Positions 17,278 through 26,539 are shown, counted from the stretch's first letter. The stretch is DNA of 64,000 nt from Variovorax davisae (GCF_030316845.1 NZ_JASZYS010000003.1:310001-374000), one strand, 5' to 3'. A program made the numbers and translations. The notes: generated by a model from the letters alone, not told the origin.

Positions 17278-19719
17278 TCAAGGCTTGGGCGGATCATTCT
17301 CGCGTCCGAAGTGCCTAGGCCCTCCGATCGCGCCGATGAAGTCGATGATCGCGGCGTCGGCATCTGCGACGTCGGCCAGAATCAGTCCCGGGTCCGCGGA
17401 GCCGTCAGGCAGCGTCATCGGAATCTGCGCTTCGGATAGCAACGCCTGCGAGGCGCCGAAGGAAAGGATGGTCTTGCAGTGCCAGTACTGGGCGCGCACG
17501 AACTCGAGCGTATGGGCATCCGCATCCAGCGCCTCCACCGCCCCTGCGCCATCCGGGAGCACCAGGGCATCGAACAGGAAACCGGGCGCGTTCTCCATGG
17601 TCGCATCGGCCGCGAATTTCTCGCCGCCGAGGCCCACATAGGTCCCAAGACGCGCGCCGATGAGGCGGGGCACGGCACCGGCGGCCACCAGTGCAGAGAC
17701 CACTTTCCCGAGCGATGCTCCTTCGACGCCCTGCGCGACGAGCACCGCAACCTTGCGGGTGCGAATGCCGCCATCCCCGGGTCGGGCCAGGAGCGACAAC
17801 GCGGGGGAGCTCTCAACCTCTGGGGCCATAGGATTCTCAAGGGCCTTGGGCAGGGGGGTCGGCAACTCCATTCCCAGGTCCTGCGCCAGTCGCGCCGCCA
17901 GGTCGGGTGAAGCGTTGATCAGGCTGGCGACCATGCGCTCTCGAATGGCCGGAACGGTGACCTTGGAGAGTTCGAAGCGGAAGGCGTTGCCGATGTGTGC
18001 CTTCTCGGCTTCGGACTGGCTCTCGAAGAACAGGCGCGCCTGGGTGTAGTGGTCAGCGAACTTCTCGGGCTTGATGCGGACCTTGTCGGCGCTTTCCTGG
18101 GCATCGATGCGCCGCGCCACGCTGGTGAAGCCCTGGGCCGCGCCGGCCTGGAACGGACAGCCGCCGGCCAGCGAGTTGGGTTCATAGGCGACCCGGCCGC
18201 GGTGGATCGCCTGGCGGTGCATGCCGTCGCGCTGATTATTGTGGACTTGGGCGACCGGCGCGTTGATCGGCAGTTCGTGGAAGTTGGGGCCGCCGAGCCG
18301 GCTGATCTGCGTGTCGACGTATGAGTGGATGCGCCCTGCCAGCAGAGGGTCGTTGGTGAAGTCGAGTCCCGGCACGATATGGGCCGTGCAGAACGCCACT
18401 TGCTCGGTCTCGGCGAAGAAGTTGTCGGGATTGCGGTTCAGCACCATGCGGCCGACTACCTGCACCGGGACCAGCTCTTCGGGAACAATCTTGGTCGCAT
18501 CCAGGATGTCGAAGCTGAACTGCTCTGCCTGCTGCTCCGTAAAGACCTGCAGGCCCAGTTCCCATTCGGGGTATTCGCCGGCCTCGATCGCCTCCCACAG
18601 GTCGCGTCGGTGAAAGTCCGGATCGGCACCCGAGATCTTCACGGCCTCCTCCCACACCTGGGAATGCGTGCCGAGCTTGGGCTGCCAATGGAACTTGACG
18701 AGGACGGACTCTCCCGCGTCGTTGACCATTCTGAACGTGTGGACGCCGAAGCCTTGCATCATCCGGTAGCTGCGCGGAATCGCGCGGTCTGACATCAGCC
18801 ACATCAGCATGTGGGTCGACTCCGGCATCAACGAGACGAAATCCCAGAAAGTGTCGTGGGCGCTCGCCGCCTGCGGCATCTGATGGTGCGGCTCGGGCTT
18901 GACCGCGTGGACCAGGTCCGGAAACTTGATCGCGTCCTGGATGAAGAACACGGGCATGTTGTTGCCCACCAGGTCCCAGTTGCCTTCGTCGGTGTAGAAC
19001 TTGACGGCGAAGCCGCGCACGTCGCGCGCCGTGTCCTTGGAGCCGCGCTCGCCCGCGACGGTGGAAAAGCGCACGAACACCGGCGTGACTTTCCCGGCTT
19101 CCTTGAAGGGCGCGGCCTTGGTGAGTTTCGTAAGCGGTTCGTAGCACTCAAAAAATCCGTGCGCGCCGGAGCCGCGGGCGTGCACGATGCGTTCGGGGAT
19201 CCGCTCGTGGTCGAAGTGCGTGATCTTCTCGCGCAGGATGAAGTCCTCGAGCAGCGCCGGGCCGCGCGGGCCGGCCTTCAATGAGTTTTGGTTGTCGGCG
19301 ATCGCCACGCCCTGGTTGGTCGTCAGCACCTGCCCAGCCGAATCGACCCGGACGCGGTCGAGCGTGTCGATCGTGGCGTTGACGCCTTCGAGGGCCGCCG
19401 TCCCTGTTTTGTTCGAGACGTTCTGCTCGGACAGCGTGCTAGCGCTGGGCATCCGCGATGGTGGGGCCACGGTTGCGCCGACGGGCGCCGCTTGCGCGTT
19501 GGCCTCGCCGTATTCGAAAGGCTTGTTGGGATTGAATGGCATCCCCGCTGCCGTGGCGCCAGTGTCGATCGCTTTTTGCGTGGGCGCATCGTCCTTGCCA
19601 GCGCCCGGCGGCGGCGGTGTCGCGGGGGCACTGTCAGTGTTGCGGGCGGCGGCATGGGCCGCGTCTAGTTCTGCGACAGAGAGGTTAAAGGGAGGGGGCG
19701 GGGGGGATTTCTTGGCCAT
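17278..19719 (-). CDS. katE: Large-subunit catalase HPII
   Basis: A heme catalase of about 813 aa that degrades hydrogen peroxide in the cytoplasm. The disordered N-terminus (about 100 residues) precedes the core. The distal His lies in [15 protein letters not shown] near residue 180, the active-site Asn in [13 protein letters not shown], and the proximal heme Tyr in [14 protein letters not shown]. Residues beyond about 650 form the GATase1/DJ-1-like C-terminal domain ([18 protein letters not shown]) that defines large catalases such as E. coli KatE. An alternative start at 19743 adds 8 residues. It appears monocistronic. A fragment similar to 19016-19137 lies at 33316-33411. Confidence 0.95.
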   Translation of the reverse strand: MAKKSPPPPPFNLSVAELDAAHAAARNTDSAPATPPPPGAGKDDAPTQKAIDTGATAAGMPFNPNKPFEYGEANAQAAPVGATVAPPSRMPSASTLSEQNVSNKTGTAALEGVNATIDTLDRVRVDSAGQVLTTNQGVAIADNQNSLKAGPRGPALLEDFILREKITHFDHERIPERIVHARGSGAHGFFECYEPLTKLTKAAPFKEAGKVTPVFVRFSTVAGERGSKDTARDVRGFAVKFYTDEGNWDLVGNNMPVFFIQDAIKFPDLVHAVKPEPHHQMPQAASAHDTFWDFVSLMPESTHMLMWLMSDRAIPRSYRMMQGFGVHTFRMVNDAGESVLVKFHWQPKLGTHSQVWEEAVKISGADPDFHRRDLWEAIEAGEYPEWELGLQVFTEQQAEQFSFDILDATKIVPEELVPVQVVGRMVLNRNPDNFFAETEQVAFCTAHIVPGLDFTNDPLLAGRIHSYVDTQISRLGGPNFHELPINAPVAQVHNNQRDGMHRQAIHRGRVAYEPNSLAGGCPFQAGAAQGFTSVARRIDAQESADKVRIKPEKFADHYTQARLFFESQSEAEKAHIGNAFRFELSKVTVPAIRERMVASLINASPDLAARLAQDLGMELPTPLPKALENPMAPEVESSPALSLLARPGDGGIRTRKVAVLVAQGVEGASLGKVVSALVAAGAVPRLIGARLGTYVGLGGEKFAADATMENAPGFLFDALVLPDGAGAVEALDADAHTLEFVRAQYWHCKTILSFGASQALLSEAQIPMTLPDGSADPGLILADVADADAAIIDFIGAIGGPRHFGRENDPPKP

Positions 19720-20068
19720 GGTTGTCTCGACTAAAACCACCACAGTAGGCCGATTCTTCCTCCCAGTTTGTAGGAGCGCGCCTCAGAAAAACCAAACCAG
19801 CAGTGCTCACAAATCTGCAAAACGGTCAGCAGAAAAGAGGGCCAAGGATGGGGGAATTAGCACCGCGTGGTTGCGTCGCAGCCCCCGCCCCTAATTGCGG
19901 CAGTGCAGCAAGCAATGGCTTCGTCAGCGAGATGCCGGGCGCACACCTACAGGGAGTGTGCCGGCCCGCTGATCTTGGCGCGAGAGCCGTGGGGCGATAC
20001 CTGTTGGCTGGGCTTTGCATTCGAGGTCGTCGCCCCCCAGCGGTGCCGGCTGTACAAGGAAGCTTCCA
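19720..20068. other. Intergenic region between katE and the PRC-barrel gene
   Basis: Only shadow frames. It should carry the divergent promoters of katE and the PRC-barrel gene. No operator or RNA structure could be assigned with confidence. Confidence 0.35.
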
Positions 20069-20410
20069 ATGGCTATCTCTACTGACAACGTCATCTCCTC
20101 AGAGCGGGTCGAAGGGACCTCGGTCTACAACGCCGGGGGTGAAAAGCTCGGCACGATCGATGATTTGATGATCGATAAGGTCTCGGGCCAAGTGCGCTAC
20201 GCAGTGTTGGAGGTCGGCGGATTTTTGGGCATGGGCACAGACCGCTACCCCATTCCCTGGAACATGCTGAAGTACGACACATCCCAGGATGGGTATGTCG
20301 TGCCGCTGGATAAGGCCCAACTCGAAGGCGCACCGCGCTACGGAAGCGACTCCGTGCCTGATTACGACGACGCCTATCGTACGGGTGTGGACAAATACTA
20401 CGGCCTTTGA
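20069..20410 (+). CDS. PRC-barrel domain protein
   Basis: A 113-aa cytoplasmic protein (MAISTDNVISSERVEGTSVY). The PRC-barrel beta domain spans about residues 8-80: GTSVYNAGGEKLGTIDDLMIDKVSGQ, YAVLEVGGFLGMG, and YPIPWNMLKYD with a conserved PIPW. The tail is acidic and Tyr-rich. The AAGGA ribosome binding site precedes the ATG. PRC-barrel proteins of this type are common stress-associated genes in alpha- and betaproteobacteria, with no known catalytic role. Confidence 0.88.
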   Translation: MAISTDNVISSERVEGTSVYNAGGEKLGTIDDLMIDKVSGQVRYAVLEVGGFLGMGTDRYPIPWNMLKYDTSQDGYVVPLDKAQLEGAPRYGSDSVPDYDDAYRTGVDKYYGL

Positions 20411-20590
20411 ATACGATGGGCATGCGCGTCCATCCCCGGACGTTTGCAAACCCCAACCGGGGCAGCCAACGACCAGCCGAACGGCACAGCGGCATGCGTT
20501 TTGACTGCAGGCAGCAAGCGGCACCTCGGGTGCCGTTTGTCTTGCTCTAGCGCGAAAACGAAGGGTTGGCCCCCTCCTCCGGAGACTGGC

Positions 20591-20896
20591 ATGGCACAAG
20601 AACCGAAGAAGACTGTGCTCGCACGAGAGATGCGGCCACGGCCGAAAGCAGGCGCGCCGCCAAGCGCACCTCTGTCCGGCGGGAGCAGCCATGACGATAT
20701 CAGCGGCTCTGCCCCCGAGAAACGTATGTGCGACGCGTCACGAAAGATCGAGCCGCCCGTCAGCCCTAAGACCCCTCGATCACCTACGGATGAAGAAGTC
20801 GCTCAAGACCTCCTCGAGGAAATTCGAGCGCAGATCAAGGAGATCGAGAAACTTGAAGCTGATCTCAGGCGCGAAAACCTGCGCCGTCTTCATTAG
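20591..20896 (+). CDS. Hypothetical protein with C-terminal coiled coil
   Basis: A 101-aa hydrophilic protein beginning MAQEPKKTVLAREMRPRPKA. The first 60 residues are Pro/Ser/Lys-rich and likely disordered. The last 35 (EEVAQDLLEEIRAQIKEIEK and on) form a heptad-like amphipathic helix. No family recognised. Confidence 0.5.
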   Translation: MAQEPKKTVLAREMRPRPKAGAPPSAPLSGGSSHDDISGSAPEKRMCDASRKIEPPVSPKTPRSPTDEEVAQDLLEEIRAQIKEIEKLEADLRRENLRRLH

Positions 20897-20975
20897 ATGG
20901 GGATAGTCCGTTTCGGCACCTCGCCATCTTTCGGGCTCGCCCCCGCGGGGAACAAGAGCGAGCTGAGACGTCCCC

Positions 20976-21050
20976 CTACCGCATGAAAAGCGCGATGAGA
21001 ATGATGATTGGAATGGGCACCCCGAGCAGCAGAAGTAGAAGTGAGCGCAT
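20976..21050 (-). CDS. 24-aa hydrophobic membrane peptide
   Basis: The frame reads MRSLLLLLLGVPIPIIILIA followed by LFMR and a stop: almost entirely one membrane span with Arg at both ends and a Pro-Ile-Pro kink. A GGAG ribosome binding site sits about 9 bases upstream. It lies 24 bases downstream of the larger membrane-protein gene on the same strand, so it is probably cotranscribed. Tiny LLGVPIPIIILI-type peptides recur in proteobacteria in my recollection, but I cannot name a family. Confidence 0.55.
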   Translation of the reverse strand: MRSLLLLLLGVPIPIIILIALFMR

Positions 21051-21074
21051 ATCTGAATCTCCAGGTTTGGCCGG

Positions 21075-22049
21075 TCAACGATCGCGGCGACGTCCGCCAT
21101 AAGTCGCGGCCAAGGAAGCCACGAAAGCGCCGATCAGCAGTGAAATGAAGAGCCACAAAGACGCGTACGCTGAGGCTTTTCGGGCCGCATCGGCCGCGGC
21201 TTTCGCTTTGGCTTCAGCCTCATTAAGGACCGCTTGTGCTTTGGCATACGTTTCATTCACGCGCTTCTCGGCGTCTTGCGGGGCCAAGCCGGTACGCTGG
21301 GCGACCACCTGAGCAACGTACTTCGAATCTTCAGCAGGAAGGGAACCGCTGCGGATACTGTTCAAGAAGATTCGTGTCACTTCGGCCGAGGACGCTGCAT
21401 TGCCGCGGTCCTGGGCCGCCCCATCGCTCGCTGCGCTACTCCCCTCGGCCGGCGCCTTCGACGTAGCTGCCGTCGCATCCTTCCGGAAGAGAGTGTCGAC
21501 GAAATAGTTCAAGGGGTTGGGTGAAGCGCCCGAACTGGAGGCTGAGCCAGCGGCCCCGGCCGCGCCTGCAGCGCCGGCGGCCGTTGCGGCACCGCCGATC
21601 GCAGAAGCGCCTGCTTGCGCACCGGCGCCGACGATGGAGCCGACCACCGAACTGAGCAGCGCTGCGGTCGCCAGCGTCGCCACCCCCCAAGCCAGGAAAC
21701 CATGGGCGGTATCGCGGAAGTACACCTCGTCCGTATGCACACCGGACCATTTCGTCCGAAGGCGCCCCGCCAAATAGCCACCCATGCCCGATGCAGCAAG
21801 CTGGGTGAAGGTGATCCAGACGATGGTTGCGACCCCGATCGCCTTGGCGCTCGCGCCCTGCGAAGCCCATGGGCTGATCGATGACAGCCCAAGGCCGGAG
21901 CCCAAGAGGATGAGAATGAGCGACAGGGACGCGGCGCCGGACGCCCCCGCCAGGATGGCGCCCCATGAGACGCCGCTGGGGGCGGTCTCAGGAAGAACTC
22001 GGGAAGAGCCTCCAATCGAATGCTCGAGGTTTTCGCGGTAGTCTGTCAT
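21075..22049 (-). CDS. Conserved multi-pass membrane protein with Ala/Gly-rich loop
   Basis: A 324-aa inner-membrane protein. The first span is at about residues 28-56 (ILAGASGAASLSLILILLGS), the second near 70-92, the third near 118-142. An Ala/Gly-rich low-complexity segment follows at 140-170. A long soluble region with a coiled helix (AEAKAKAAADAARKAS) precedes a final C-terminal span (YASLWLFISLLIGAFVASLA). Such proteins are widespread in Burkholderiales and pseudomonads and their function is unknown. Confidence 0.75.
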   Translation of the reverse strand: MTDYRENLEHSIGGSSRVLPETAPSGVSWGAILAGASGAASLSLILILLGSGLGLSSISPWASQGASAKAIGVATIVWITFTQLAASGMGGYLAGRLRTKWSGVHTDEVYFRDTAHGFLAWGVATLATAALLSSVVGSIVGAGAQAGASAIGGAATAAGAAGAAGAAGSASSSGASPNPLNYFVDTLFRKDATAATSKAPAEGSSAASDGAAQDRGNAASSAEVTRIFLNSIRSGSLPAEDSKYVAQVVAQRTGLAPQDAEKRVNETYAKAQAVLNEAEAKAKAAADAARKASAYASLWLFISLLIGAFVASLAATYGGRRRDR

Positions 22050-22079
22050 TGCCTCGCCTCCTATGTGAAGCGGACAATG

Positions 22080-22532
22080 TCAACATCGGCTGCCACCTTC
22101 GCGGTCGGCGGCGCTCTTTTTTTCAGGTAGGCGCCCATCTATTGCCGCTTCGGTCAAGGGAGGCCGATTTGCCTGTAGGCAGAATTCGAAAAACTCGTCG
22201 AGTTGTGTCGACTTATCGAAAAACGCATCCGCGCCGGCATCGAAGCATAATTTGCGCACACTCTCAGTGGAATAATTGGTTAGGACAGCGACGCGCTGAT
22301 GGGTCTCGCGCCCTTGGCACCACCGTACGACCTCAATCCCAGAGCCTTCAGCCAGGAAAAGATCCACCACCGCCAGGTCCCACTCCCCTTTGTGTCCTGC
22401 GAGCCACTGGACAGCTTCCCCTTCAGACTGAGCAATTGCCAAGACATTTGCATCGCCAAGATCCGCCAACGCGGGGATTAGATGATCACGGATTTTCTCG
22501 TTGTCTTCGACCAAGAAGACGGCGAGCGGCAT
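22080..22532 (-). CDS. Stand-alone response-regulator receiver protein
   Basis: A 150-aa CheY-like receiver. The acidic pocket is in VFLVEDNEK (Glu/Asp near residues 9-10), the phospho-acceptor Asp in LAVVDLFLAEGSG, the switch Thr in VAVLTNYST, and the conserved Lys in AFFDKSTQ. No output domain follows. The start at 22532 is preceded by GAGGGCG. A DUF3606 gene lies immediately upstream on the same strand. No cognate kinase gene is intact nearby, though a kinase fragment lies at about 23150-23290. Confidence 0.85.
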   Translation of the reverse strand: MPLAVFLVEDNEKIRDHLIPALADLGDANVLAIAQSEGEAVQWLAGHKGEWDLAVVDLFLAEGSGIEVVRWCQGRETHQRVAVLTNYSTESVRKLCFDAGADAFFDKSTQLDEFFEFCLQANRPPLTEAAIDGRLPEKKSAADREGGSRC

Positions 22533-22555
22533 TTTTTCGCCCTCAGCATTGCCTC

Positions 22556-22759
22556 TTATTCCCATCGCTCTCCCCTATGAGGCTCAGACAACGGCCGGTC
22601 CAAGTACCGACGAACCTCAACCGGATTTTCGCCGACCGCTCGCATCGCCAACCTTAGATCTGTCTCTGTAACGCCCATCTTTCGACGCCAGTATTCAAGC
22701 TGCCAAGGCTCTTTCAAAACAATGACAGTGGGGTCGGCCGGAACTCGATAATGGTGCAT
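22556..22759 (-). CDS. DUF3606-like small protein
   Basis: A 67-aa protein (MHHYRVPADPTVIVLKEPWQ). Its core, WQLEYWRRKMGVTETDLRLA followed by MRAVGENPVEVRRYL, fits the DUF3606 pattern seen at 2925 and 24896. It precedes the receiver-domain gene and probably shares its transcript. Confidence 0.65.
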   Translation of the reverse strand: MHHYRVPADPTVIVLKEPWQLEYWRRKMGVTETDLRLAMRAVGENPVEVRRYLDRPLSEPHRGERWE

Positions 22760-23149
22760 CCTCTAAAGTCTTAAAGCCGAGGGGCCCCTCTGGCGCGGGA
22801 CAAAATGTCGACTGGAGCTAAGAAAGCGCTGACAGGGTGAGAACCTGTGGAAATGGTCGGTAGCGTTTCTTTAGCTCACCGCGAGGGTGAGGACGTGACG
22901 AAGAGCGGTTTGAATAGATGGCAGGCTGGCTGCTCGCAAGCCCCTCGTGGGTACGGTGGTCGCTGACATATGCGCGCACTAGCTCAAGTCCCTCCTGCTG
23001 TCGGCGCTTTCCTCATCACGTATCGTTAGCCCGCGGCGCAGGGTCACTTATTCTTCTTTGCGTCTTTTATTGCTTGGAGCAATGCTTCGGGCGTCAGTTG
23101 GCTGTTGGAGTTCTTGACTTAAGTGGGAGATAAAGGCCCTCGTCGCGCA

Positions 23150-23290
23150 AAGTCAGCAATGCGCTGAAATTCACTTTCTTGAACTCGTGCGACATCACGG
23201 CCAGGAATTCGTTGCGCAGCGCATGCGCGCCTCGAGTTGTGCACGCACATGCTTCTCGGCCGCGAGCAGATCCTCCCGCCAAGGTGTCGA
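23150..23290 (-). pseudogene. Fragment of a sensor histidine kinase (HisKA region)
   Basis: On the minus strand one frame reads ALRNEFLAVMSHEFK, the HisKA phospho-acceptor motif (family pattern RNEFLAxxSHELR). Just upstream in another frame is DLLAAEKHVRAQLEAR, which resembles the coiled linker that precedes HisKA in PAS kinases. The two are out of frame with each other, and no ATPase domain follows. This is therefore a short degenerate remnant. Confidence 0.45.
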
Positions 23291-23506
23291 CCTCGTGGCC
23301 GAGGCTCACTAGCATGGCGCGGCTTTAGGGCCGAGCCGGCGAATAGGCAGACGCTGAGCAAGCTGAAGCTCCCGCTTGCCATTGCGAACCCTGACGCGTC
23401 CGTGCCAGGGCCGAATGGTTGCAAACCGCCCCCAGCCCAGCGAAAATCGTCCACACTACGGACCGCGACGGCAACTGCACAATCAGCCTTCCTGCCCGGG
23501 AGTGAG

Positions 23507-23543
23507 GAAATCACAACGGACCCTTCGGGTCCGTTGTGATTTC
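23507..23543. terminator. Perfect 17-bp hairpin with UUCG-type loop
   Basis: GAAATCACAACGGACCC, then TTC, then the exact reverse complement. The tip CTTCGG forms the very stable cUUCGg tetraloop. There is no T-run on either side, so an intrinsic terminator is not certain. It lies 43 bases before the start of the gene at 23587 and could equally be a leader structure. Confidence 0.55.
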
Positions 23544-23586
23544 GGACTTCAGCGGGTTTTCGGCTATCGGGACTAAGATTCGATCC

Positions 23587-23910
23587 ATGACCTTTGCGGA
23601 CCTGCCCGTGGGTGCCAAGTTCCGGTTCTTCCGACGCAGCACCGCGCTAACGAAGACTTCGAATAGCGGCTACACCAAGCCCGGGTTTCGGCAGGAGGAA
23701 GCGCCACCGGACATTGAGGTGCTGCCCGTTGATGAACTTCCGCCGCCACCCGCCCGGACTGCACCGGCGCGGGAAGACGCCGCCCTAGTCAACCAGGCCC
23801 TAGACGAGCTCGAAGCGCGGGGCGGGAACACGCCAAAAGTGGCTGCCGCGCGCCAAGCGCTGCGCCGGCTGGCGGCCCTGGCCAGCCGGAGATCGGCCGC
23901 TAGGGCGTAA
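23587..23910 (+). CDS. Conserved hypothetical protein (MTFADLPVGAKFRF type)
   Basis: A 107-aa protein. Its N-terminal 35 residues (MTFADLPVGAKFRFFRRS, then TKTSNSGYT) follow a compact beta pattern that recurs in many small bacterial proteins. A Pro-rich linker and an Ala/Arg-rich helical tail (NQALDELEARGGNTPKVAAA) follow. The ATG at 23587 starts the conserved part. No function is known. Confidence 0.6.
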   Translation: MTFADLPVGAKFRFFRRSTALTKTSNSGYTKPGFRQEEAPPDIEVLPVDELPPPPARTAPAREDAALVNQALDELEARGGNTPKVAAARQALRRLAALASRRSAARA

Positions 23911-24135
23911 GGCCCACCTAAGCCGTTTCTGTGGTCTCTGGCCAGTTGGCGAGAAGCTTCCGAAGTGAGCAGCCGAACTTTGAGAGCCGAAGGCGCCAGC
24001 AGCTCAAGAGACGGGAACCCGACGGGCAGACGAGCAGGGACTCCGAACGACGGGTGAACACTAGGGGCCCCTAGCGGAACGGATTCAAGAAAGCCCTGCA
24101 CGTGGGGGCCAACGTCGGGGCGCTATTCGCTACCG

Positions 24136-24768
24136 CTAGAACCGCTGCGCCGGCACAGCGCCCTCCCGTCTCACCTTCACCCAGTGCCGGCTGCGTGTGC
24201 CAGGCACGTAGATGCTGTCGTCGCGCTTGGCCACCAGGCCCTCTAGCTTCAGCCCCAGCACGGCGTCGTTGAAGATGCGCGGGATGTCATCGCTGAAGTA
24301 ACCAACGACCAGGACGTTATCAGGGTGCGGGTCCAGCAGTTCGCCGAGGAGCGCCTTGCGCTGCAAGAGCGTGTAGTGAGTGACGTCGATTCCATGGTCG
24401 ACCAAGAGGTCAAAGATGGCGTATCCAACGGGATCGCAGCCCTTAAACCAGCGGCGTCGGCGGGCGCGAATCTGCAAACGGTCGAAGTCGGAGCGGCCGA
24501 TCTCGTCGAACACGCAGACCTCACCATCGGTCACGTAAGGCCCGCCACGGATCGCGGCCAAGCTGTTCGCAACCTCGGGGAACCAGCTTGTCGCGTTGGC
24601 ACCCCCCCGCGTGCGCAACCTGCACTCGCCGTCTCCGAACATCGCAGTGAGGCGGTAGCCGTCGTACTGGATCTCGAAGAGCCAGCCCGGCGCGGTTAAG
24701 GGCAAGGGCCGGTGGTCGAGAAGCATTGGCGGGTAATGGGCGAGGTCCATGGGATGGGACAGTTCCAT
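24136..24768 (-). CDS. ATP-dependent DNA-ligase-like protein (LigD nucleotidyltransferase domain only) lacking the motif I Lys
   Basis: A 210-aa protein covering just the adenylation domain of LigD-type ligases. The catalytic motif KxDG is QYDG here (LFEIQYDGYRLTA; Gln34). Other motifs are present: RTRGG (Ia), DGEVCVFD (III), YAIFDLLVDHG (IIIa), KLEGLVAKR (IV) and WVKVRREG (V, second Lys replaced by Arg). There is no OB-fold, polymerase or nuclease domain, and no ku gene in the window. Single-domain ligases of this kind occur in Comamonadaceae, to my recollection with Lys at motif I. As encoded, self-adenylation should be impossible. The start may be 24768 or 24750. Confidence 0.8.
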   Translation of the reverse strand: MELSHPMDLAHYPPMLLDHRPLPLTAPGWLFEIQYDGYRLTAMFGDGECRLRTRGGANATSWFPEVANSLAAIRGGPYVTDGEVCVFDEIGRSDFDRLQIRARRRRWFKGCDPVGYAIFDLLVDHGIDVTHYTLLQRKALLGELLDPHPDNVLVVGYFSDDIPRIFNDAVLGLKLEGLVAKRDDSIYVPGTRSRHWVKVRREGAVPAQRF

Positions 24769-24895
24769 GCCGGTGAGGCATTGGCTGTCAGAAGAACGCG
24801 CAAAATGGGCTATGACCTTGCCTAAGCACTGGACCGAGACTCTCCTGGAGCTGGCTCTCGAGGAGCAGCGTGCTCGACAAGCGAAGGAGATTGCC

Positions 24896-25075
24896 ATGGC
24901 AGATGACCCGAAGAAGACCGGCCTCGATCGAAAGCTGATCGCCCTGAATGAGCCGCACGAGGTCCGCAGCTGGACCGAGGCCTTCGGAGTAGACGAACAG
25001 ACCCTGAGGGCGGCCGTAGCCGCCGTGGGCAACTCCGCGGAGAAGGTGCGCGAGTATCTCTTCGAAAGAAAATGA
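24896..25075 (+). CDS. DUF3606 domain protein
   Basis: A 59-aa protein, essentially the bare domain: MADDPKKTGLDRKLIALNEP, then EVRSWTEAFGV, LRAAVAAVGNSAEKVREYL. The conserved W-T-x-F-G-V and A-V-x-x-V-G-N motifs are complete, making it the most canonical of the three copies here. GAAGGAG is placed well for the ATG at 24896. Confidence 0.88.
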   Translation: MADDPKKTGLDRKLIALNEPHEVRSWTEAFGVDEQTLRAAVAAVGNSAEKVREYLFERK

Positions 25076-25214
25076 CGGTCGATAGGGAGGCCCACTATCC
25101 AACACTCGAGTTTGCCGGCGATCGACATAGTGATCCGCGACCGTGATGGCGCCAGCCACCCGCACCGCCACTGGTTCCTGATGGCGGCGACCCGCAACTG
25201 ACGCTAGGCTCGAC

Positions 25215-26528
25215 ATGTCGGCGGCAACATGGGACCTGCTCATCGGAGCGTTGCTGATCCTCATGGCGCTGTCGGGCACCTTGCTACGGGCGCTTCCCGT
25301 CAGTGCGGCAGCGCTCTATCTGCTCATCGGGCTGGCCGTGGGCCCGGGCGGCCTGGGCCTGCTTCAGCTAGACCTGGCGTCGGACGCCCACTTCATCGAG
25401 CACGTCACCGAGGGCGCAGTTCTGGTGTCCCTGTTCGCGGTCGGCTTGCGGCTGCGGATTCGCCGGCAGCTGTCGAGTTGGCTGCTGCCGGCGTCGCTGG
25501 CCACGATGGGCATGGTGCTCACGGTTGCCATGATGACCGCCGCTGGATTAGCTCTTCACTGGAGCCTGGCCGGTGCGTTGCTGCTGGCGGCGATCCTCGC
25601 GCCCACCGACCCGGTGCTCGCATCCGACGTGCAGGTGCGTCATGAGAACGATGCAGACGAGCTGCGCTTCGCCCTCACCGCTGAGGGAGGACTCAATGAC
25701 GGCGCAGCCTTCCCATTGGTGCTACTAGCGCTCGGCCTGCTCGGTACGCACACGCTGGGTGCCGCTGGATTGCGCTGGCTCGCGCTCGACGTCGTGTGGG
25801 CCATCGCGGGCGGCATGGCGCTCGGATGGACCTGCGGCGCGGCCTTCACGCGGCTGACGCTCTACCTGCAGACGAGCAAGCGGCAGGCGCTTGGCATGGA
25901 AAGCTTTCTGGCGCTCGGCCTGATTGCGCTCACCTATGGCGTCGCGTTGCATGCATCGGTCTATGGCTTCCTTGCTGTGTTCTTCGCGGGTCTGGGAATG
26001 CGCAATGTACAAGCGGCAGCGGTGGCGCAAGTGGAGGACGCGATGGACGCCAACCGGCGTGTCAAAGCTCCCTTGACAAACGCCGAGGTCAAGGCCCGAG
26101 CCGAGACCGCCGGAGCGATCACGCGCGAGGTCCTCGACTTCGCAAAGGAGCTTGAGAAATTCGTGGAGCTCGGCGCCATGCTGGTGATCGGCTTCCTCCT
26201 GCGTCCGGCCATGTTCACGGGACGCAACCTGCTCCTCGCCGCGTTGCTGCTCGCCGTGGCAAGGCCTGTCGCCGTTTATCTCGCGACACGAGGCCGCCAG
26301 TGGACCGCCGGCCAGCGCCGCCTGGGCGCCTGGTTCGGCATCCGGGGCGTGGGCTCCGTCTACTACTTGGCCTACGCCTCGGCCCATGGCGCGGCGGGCC
26401 CTGAACTCGAGGAGACGGCCGGCGTGGTGCTCGTCACCATCGCAGTGTCGGTGCTGCTGCACGGGGCTTCCGCAGCGCCGCTGATGCGTCTGTATCGTTC
26501 GACCCGCAAGCGTCGTGCGGAGCCCTAG
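25215..26528 (+). CDS. CPA1-type cation/proton antiporter (NhaP-like)
   Basis: A 437-aa protein of 11-13 membrane spans. Characteristic residues are the APTDPVLASDVQV segment (TM5-like) and LTAEGGLNDGAAFPLVLLAL with the conserved N-D pair of CPA1 exchangers. A cytoplasmic charged loop (RRVKAPLTNAEVKARAETAG) precedes the last three spans, and GIRGVGSVYYLAYA resembles the terminal GxRGxxxx motif. It would exchange Na+ or K+ for H+ at the inner membrane. It appears monocistronic, with the phospholipase-D remnant just downstream. Confidence 0.88.
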   Translation: MSAATWDLLIGALLILMALSGTLLRALPVSAAALYLLIGLAVGPGGLGLLQLDLASDAHFIEHVTEGAVLVSLFAVGLRLRIRRQLSSWLLPASLATMGMVLTVAMMTAAGLALHWSLAGALLLAAILAPTDPVLASDVQVRHENDADELRFALTAEGGLNDGAAFPLVLLALGLLGTHTLGAAGLRWLALDVVWAIAGGMALGWTCGAAFTRLTLYLQTSKRQALGMESFLALGLIALTYGVALHASVYGFLAVFFAGLGMRNVQAAAVAQVEDAMDANRRVKAPLTNAEVKARAETAGAITREVLDFAKELEKFVELGAMLVIGFLLRPAMFTGRNLLLAALLLAVARPVAVYLATRGRQWTAGQRRLGAWFGIRGVGSVYYLAYASAHGAAGPELEETAGVVLVTIAVSVLLHGASAAPLMRLYRSTRKRRAEP

Positions 26529-26539
26529 GGGCCTCGCCG

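Larger units (their letters stand above)
22760..23586. other. Gene-poor region with a histidine-kinase remnant and a strong hairpin
   Basis: No complete gene is seen. Listed separately are the kinase fragment near 23150-23290 and the hairpin at 23507-23543. A minus-strand stretch ending near 23051 (SNSQLTPEALLQAIKDAKKN then stop) looks protein-like but has no start. Confidence 0.45.

Noticed and set aside
25080..25205. Frame ending in DRDGASHPHRHWFLMAATRN before the antiporter
   Set aside because: Natural-looking tail but no start codon or context; too weak to call.
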